Below, one piece after another: positions 23,808 to 25,604 of a stretch of 25,604 nucleotides of DNA; position 1 is the stretch's first letter, and each line of letters starts with the position of its first letter. A program made the translations under genes and the position numbers. The stretch comes from Promethearchaeota archaeon (GTDB lineage: Archaea; Asgardarchaeota; Lokiarchaeia; Sigynarchaeales; SOKP01). The stretch lies in the NCBI GenBank assembly GCA_016839655.1, contig JAEOTW010000241.1:1-25604 (forward strand). Reading direction: 5' to 3'. The notes under the pieces were generated by a model. That model was not told the DNA's origin, made no database searches, and saw only the letters and a program-made list of their open reading frames with translations.

Positions 23808-24668
23808 ATGGGCTTTTCAATTAAAGAACTAACATACAAGGGGAAGTATCTTGTATATCTTAGTGAACAAGAGTTAACTGGTCCTTGGTTTAGCTTTACT
23901 CTAGAAGGAAAAAAAATTGGTACAATTCCAGTGATTCTAAAGAATATTGAGCCAGCACCGATATACAATATGGTAAATACACGTACGGGGACTAGTATAA
24001 GTAGGATTACTTTAGATTTGAATATTACAGAGTATCTTAAAAAACTATCTGAAGAACAAAATCTGAAACCGATACCAACAGAAAAAAATCAATTTGTTCG
24101 TGTGTACAAAGACATTTTCAATCAACCTCACCTACCTTATATTAGTACATTTTTCACGATTAAGAATATTTCAGACTTTGCCCTGAAAGATTTTTCAATA
24201 TATTTTGTTTTTGATTTTGATATTAATGGGCTTGCGGGTTTTGATGATGATTTATCTGGTTATGATGAAGAAAATGACGTGATTTACCAATATGATAATA
24301 CGGGTTTATATGGTGGATTTTCTCCTATATCAAAATCAACAAACTACGAATCATGTTTAACAAAAGATTTCAAAATCGATAAAAAGACTATGAACCTTTC
24401 TAATACTGTATATAAAGGACAAGGAGAAATATTATCTGCTATGCAAATTCAATTTATGACTTTAGAACCCGATCACTCTTTTCAAACAGCTTTTGTTATT
24501 TCTGGTGGTTTTAGTAAAAAAGAACTGATTGAAAATATCAAAGAAGGAAAAAATAATGCTATGAAACATTTACATCAAGTAAATAGATCAGTGAAATCTG
24601 AACAAAGGAATCTTCAGGAAGTAGGTTTTATAAAGATTAATCTCCAGCAACGCAAAGATTGTGAATAA
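23808..24668 (+). CDS. Unknown beta-rich protein; coding appears to begin about 90 bases upstream with a frame change
   Basis: I do not recognise the family. The 286 residues from ATG 23808 are beta-rich with TGPWFSFTLEGKKIGTIPVI, YNMVNTRTGTSISR, and a central FVFDFDINGLAGFDDDLSGYDEE that could bind calcium, and a basic C-terminus. The frame is open upstream of the ATG with a coding-like WLLESSFFFKNEARYAAGYL, back to TGG 23748, but that segment has no start and follows TAG 23745-23747. A different frame, open from 23711 behind the strong Shine-Dalgarno at 23701, gives KVHWHDVVAT and ends at TGA 23756-23758. Joining them by one base gives a natural N-terminus. Thus the true gene probably spans about 23717-24668 and is disrupted or frameshifted. 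Confidence 0.65.
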   Translation: MGFSIKELTYKGKYLVYLSEQELTGPWFSFTLEGKKIGTIPVILKNIEPAPIYNMVNTRTGTSISRITLDLNITEYLKKLSEEQNLKPIPTEKNQFVRVYKDIFNQPHLPYISTFFTIKNISDFALKDFSIYFVFDFDINGLAGFDDDLSGYDEENDVIYQYDNTGLYGGFSPISKSTNYESCLTKDFKIDKKTMNLSNTVYKGQGEILSAMQIQFMTLEPDHSFQTAFVISGGFSKKELIENIKEGKNNAMKHLHQVNRSVKSEQRNLQEVGFIKINLQQRKDCE

Positions 24669-24764
24669 TAAAATCCAAAATAATGATTCAAATAAAAAAA
24701 ACCTTATAAGGAAAGTTATTTGAAGAATGCTCTGCTCGAGGAAGGATTTAAGCAATTCATCTAT

Positions 24765-25604
24765 TTATTGTTCAAATTCAAATTTTTGATGGTTAAGAGT
24801 AATTTTATTTCCTTCTTCACTATAATTTTTTATGGAATATAATAAAAGATCAATTTCTTGTTTTGTAACAACAGGAAATTTATAATAAATTGAATCATAT
24901 TTAATCTCTTTAGCTTTTTTTCTATATTGCTTAACAAAATCAATATGTTGATTTAGTCTATTATTATTGATATCAAGATTTAGTTTCTTAAGGGTTTTTA
25001 TGTTTTTTTTAAAGACTTCTTTAAATTCAGATTTTACTTCATACCCGATTGAATTTCTAGCGGATATCATTGCTGCTAATGAAGTTGTTCCAGTACCCCA
25101 GAATGGATCTAAAATAAAGTCTTCATATAATGAAAACATATTAATCAAACGGTATGGTAATTCTAAAGGATAGGATGCTGATCGTTCTCTTAATTTAATT
25201 TGATTATTATTATTAATTGTTAGATTCTGAGAAGTTCCTTTTATATCTTCCCAGATATCTGAAAACCATTTATTTCTCTCTTCCCAGAAGAAAGCGCTAT
25301 GATATCTATTTTTTAATTTAGGTGGTATATCTCTCCTAAATTCTCCTTTCCTAAAAATCAAAATATATTCATGCTCAAGGGTAACATATGCATTAGGAGG
25401 AAGCATACCACTACCCATAAATTTATTTGGACTATTTGTTGGTTTTCTCCATAGGATACTAGGTAATTCCACGTAATTTTTAGTTAGAAATGAATTAGCA
25501 ATTTTGATATGATTAGGAAATAATTGAAAATTTTTTCCAATTTTCCTTGTCGCATCTCCAATATTTATACATGCAATTCCTCCCGTTTTTAACACTCGTG
25601 TTAC
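24765..25604 (-). CDS. Beta-class DNA methyltransferase (N4-cytosine/N6-adenine), N-terminus cut by window edge
   Basis: Modifies DNA at specific sites using SAM. The visible 279 residues run from the window edge to the stop at 24765. Near the start, LKTGGIACINIGDATRK is the strand after the catalytic site; HEYILIFRK and the SASYPLELPYRLI segment precede motif I DPFWGTGTTSLAAM with the following SIGYE. Motif I near the C-terminus with the catalytic (D/S)PPY motif before it is the beta-class order; the catalytic motif itself lies beyond the window. The C-terminal 90 residues are Lys-rich and unassigned. It converges with the unknown protein at 23808. No restriction endonuclease is seen. Confidence 0.85.
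   Translation of the reverse strand, partial: VTRVLKTGGIACINIGDATRKIGKNFQLFPNHIKIANSFLTKNYVELPSILWRKPTNSPNKFMGSGMLPPNAYVTLEHEYILIFRKGEFRRDIPPKLKNRYHSAFFWEERNKWFSDIWEDIKGTSQNLTINNNNQIKLRERSASYPLELPYRLINMFSLYEDFILDPFWGTGTTSLAAMISARNSIGYEVKSEFKEVFKKNIKTLKKLNLDINNNRLNQHIDFVKQYRKKAKEIKYDSIYYKFPVVTKQEIDLLLYSIKNYSEEGNKITLNHQKFEFEQ

Noticed and set aside
23651..23968. 105-codon minus-strand frame
   Set aside because: Overlaps the beta-rich protein and its Shine-Dalgarno; the plus strand carries the coding signal.
1..25604. CRISPR array, insertion sequence or prophage
   Set aside because: No regularly spaced repeats, transposase, integrase or phage structural gene was seen.

Overview
The window looks like a piece of an Asgard (Promethearchaeota, Lokiarchaeia-like) archaeal genome. 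This rests on several signs together: a gelsolin-like protein, a Roadblock domain fused to a Ras/Arf-type GTPase, further roadblock/longin-type profilin-like domains (one fused to an Asgard-style zinc domain, two fused to seven membrane helices), archaeal-type 7-deazaguanine genes, an Ogg2-type glycosylase, DUF166, an intron-containing tRNA, and very AT-rich DNA with archaeal TATA and Shine-Dalgarno signals. The assignment is an inference from gene content; no marker gene such as rRNA is present.

Layout. 1-650: 5'-truncated-by-window TetR regulator with a palindromic operator/promoter. 783-1331: small membrane-anchored extracellular protein interrupted by an in-frame TGA. 1530-3004: two-gene operon of paralogous coiled-coil/winged-helix proteins. 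3100-4721: an APH-like kinase and a zinc/roadblock protein. 4833-8091: 7-deazaguanine region with an SDR-QueC fusion, a divergent QueD, and a DUF166 protein. 8205-10630: a possible 37-aa ORF and a Zn/Cd P1B ATPase whose N-terminus seems to need a non-AUG start. 10642-12970: overlapping TPR and GNAT genes. 13207-14585: zinc-ribbon membrane protein and Ogg2 glycosylase, convergent. 14693-14806: tRNA-Leu(CAG) with a D-loop intron. 14889-16584: gelsolin-like protein, a 48-aa basic membrane protein, and a DedA/VTT-like protein. 16592-16956: frameshifted small gene. 17076-17630: zinc-ribbon RDD protein. 17738-20181: two paralogous 7TM proteins with a shared cytosolic profilin-like domain. 20397-25604: N6-adenine DNA methylase, a 54-aa ORF, the Roadblock-GTPase fusion, an unknown protein with a broken 5' end, and a partial beta-class DNA methyltransferase.

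How it fits together. QueD and QueC serve successive steps towards preQ0, the precursor of archaeosine in tRNA, so 4833-7072 is a functional pair. The most unusual material is the small-GTPase signalling set: a GTPase carrying its own Roadblock domain, a zinc/roadblock protein, and two 7TM proteins ending in a longin/roadblock-type module. The last two look like receptors that could report to small GTPases instead of to histidine kinases. The gelsolin-like protein and the coiled-coil pair add a possible cytoskeletal side.

Five genes have start or frame problems (TGA at 1191, TGA before the ATPase at 8471, TGA at 12971, a frame change near 16740, a frame change near 23756). Each is described separately; together they suggest either gene decay, consensus errors, or non-standard initiation/recoding, and TGA is also used as an ordinary stop in this window (8089-8091, 22308-22310).
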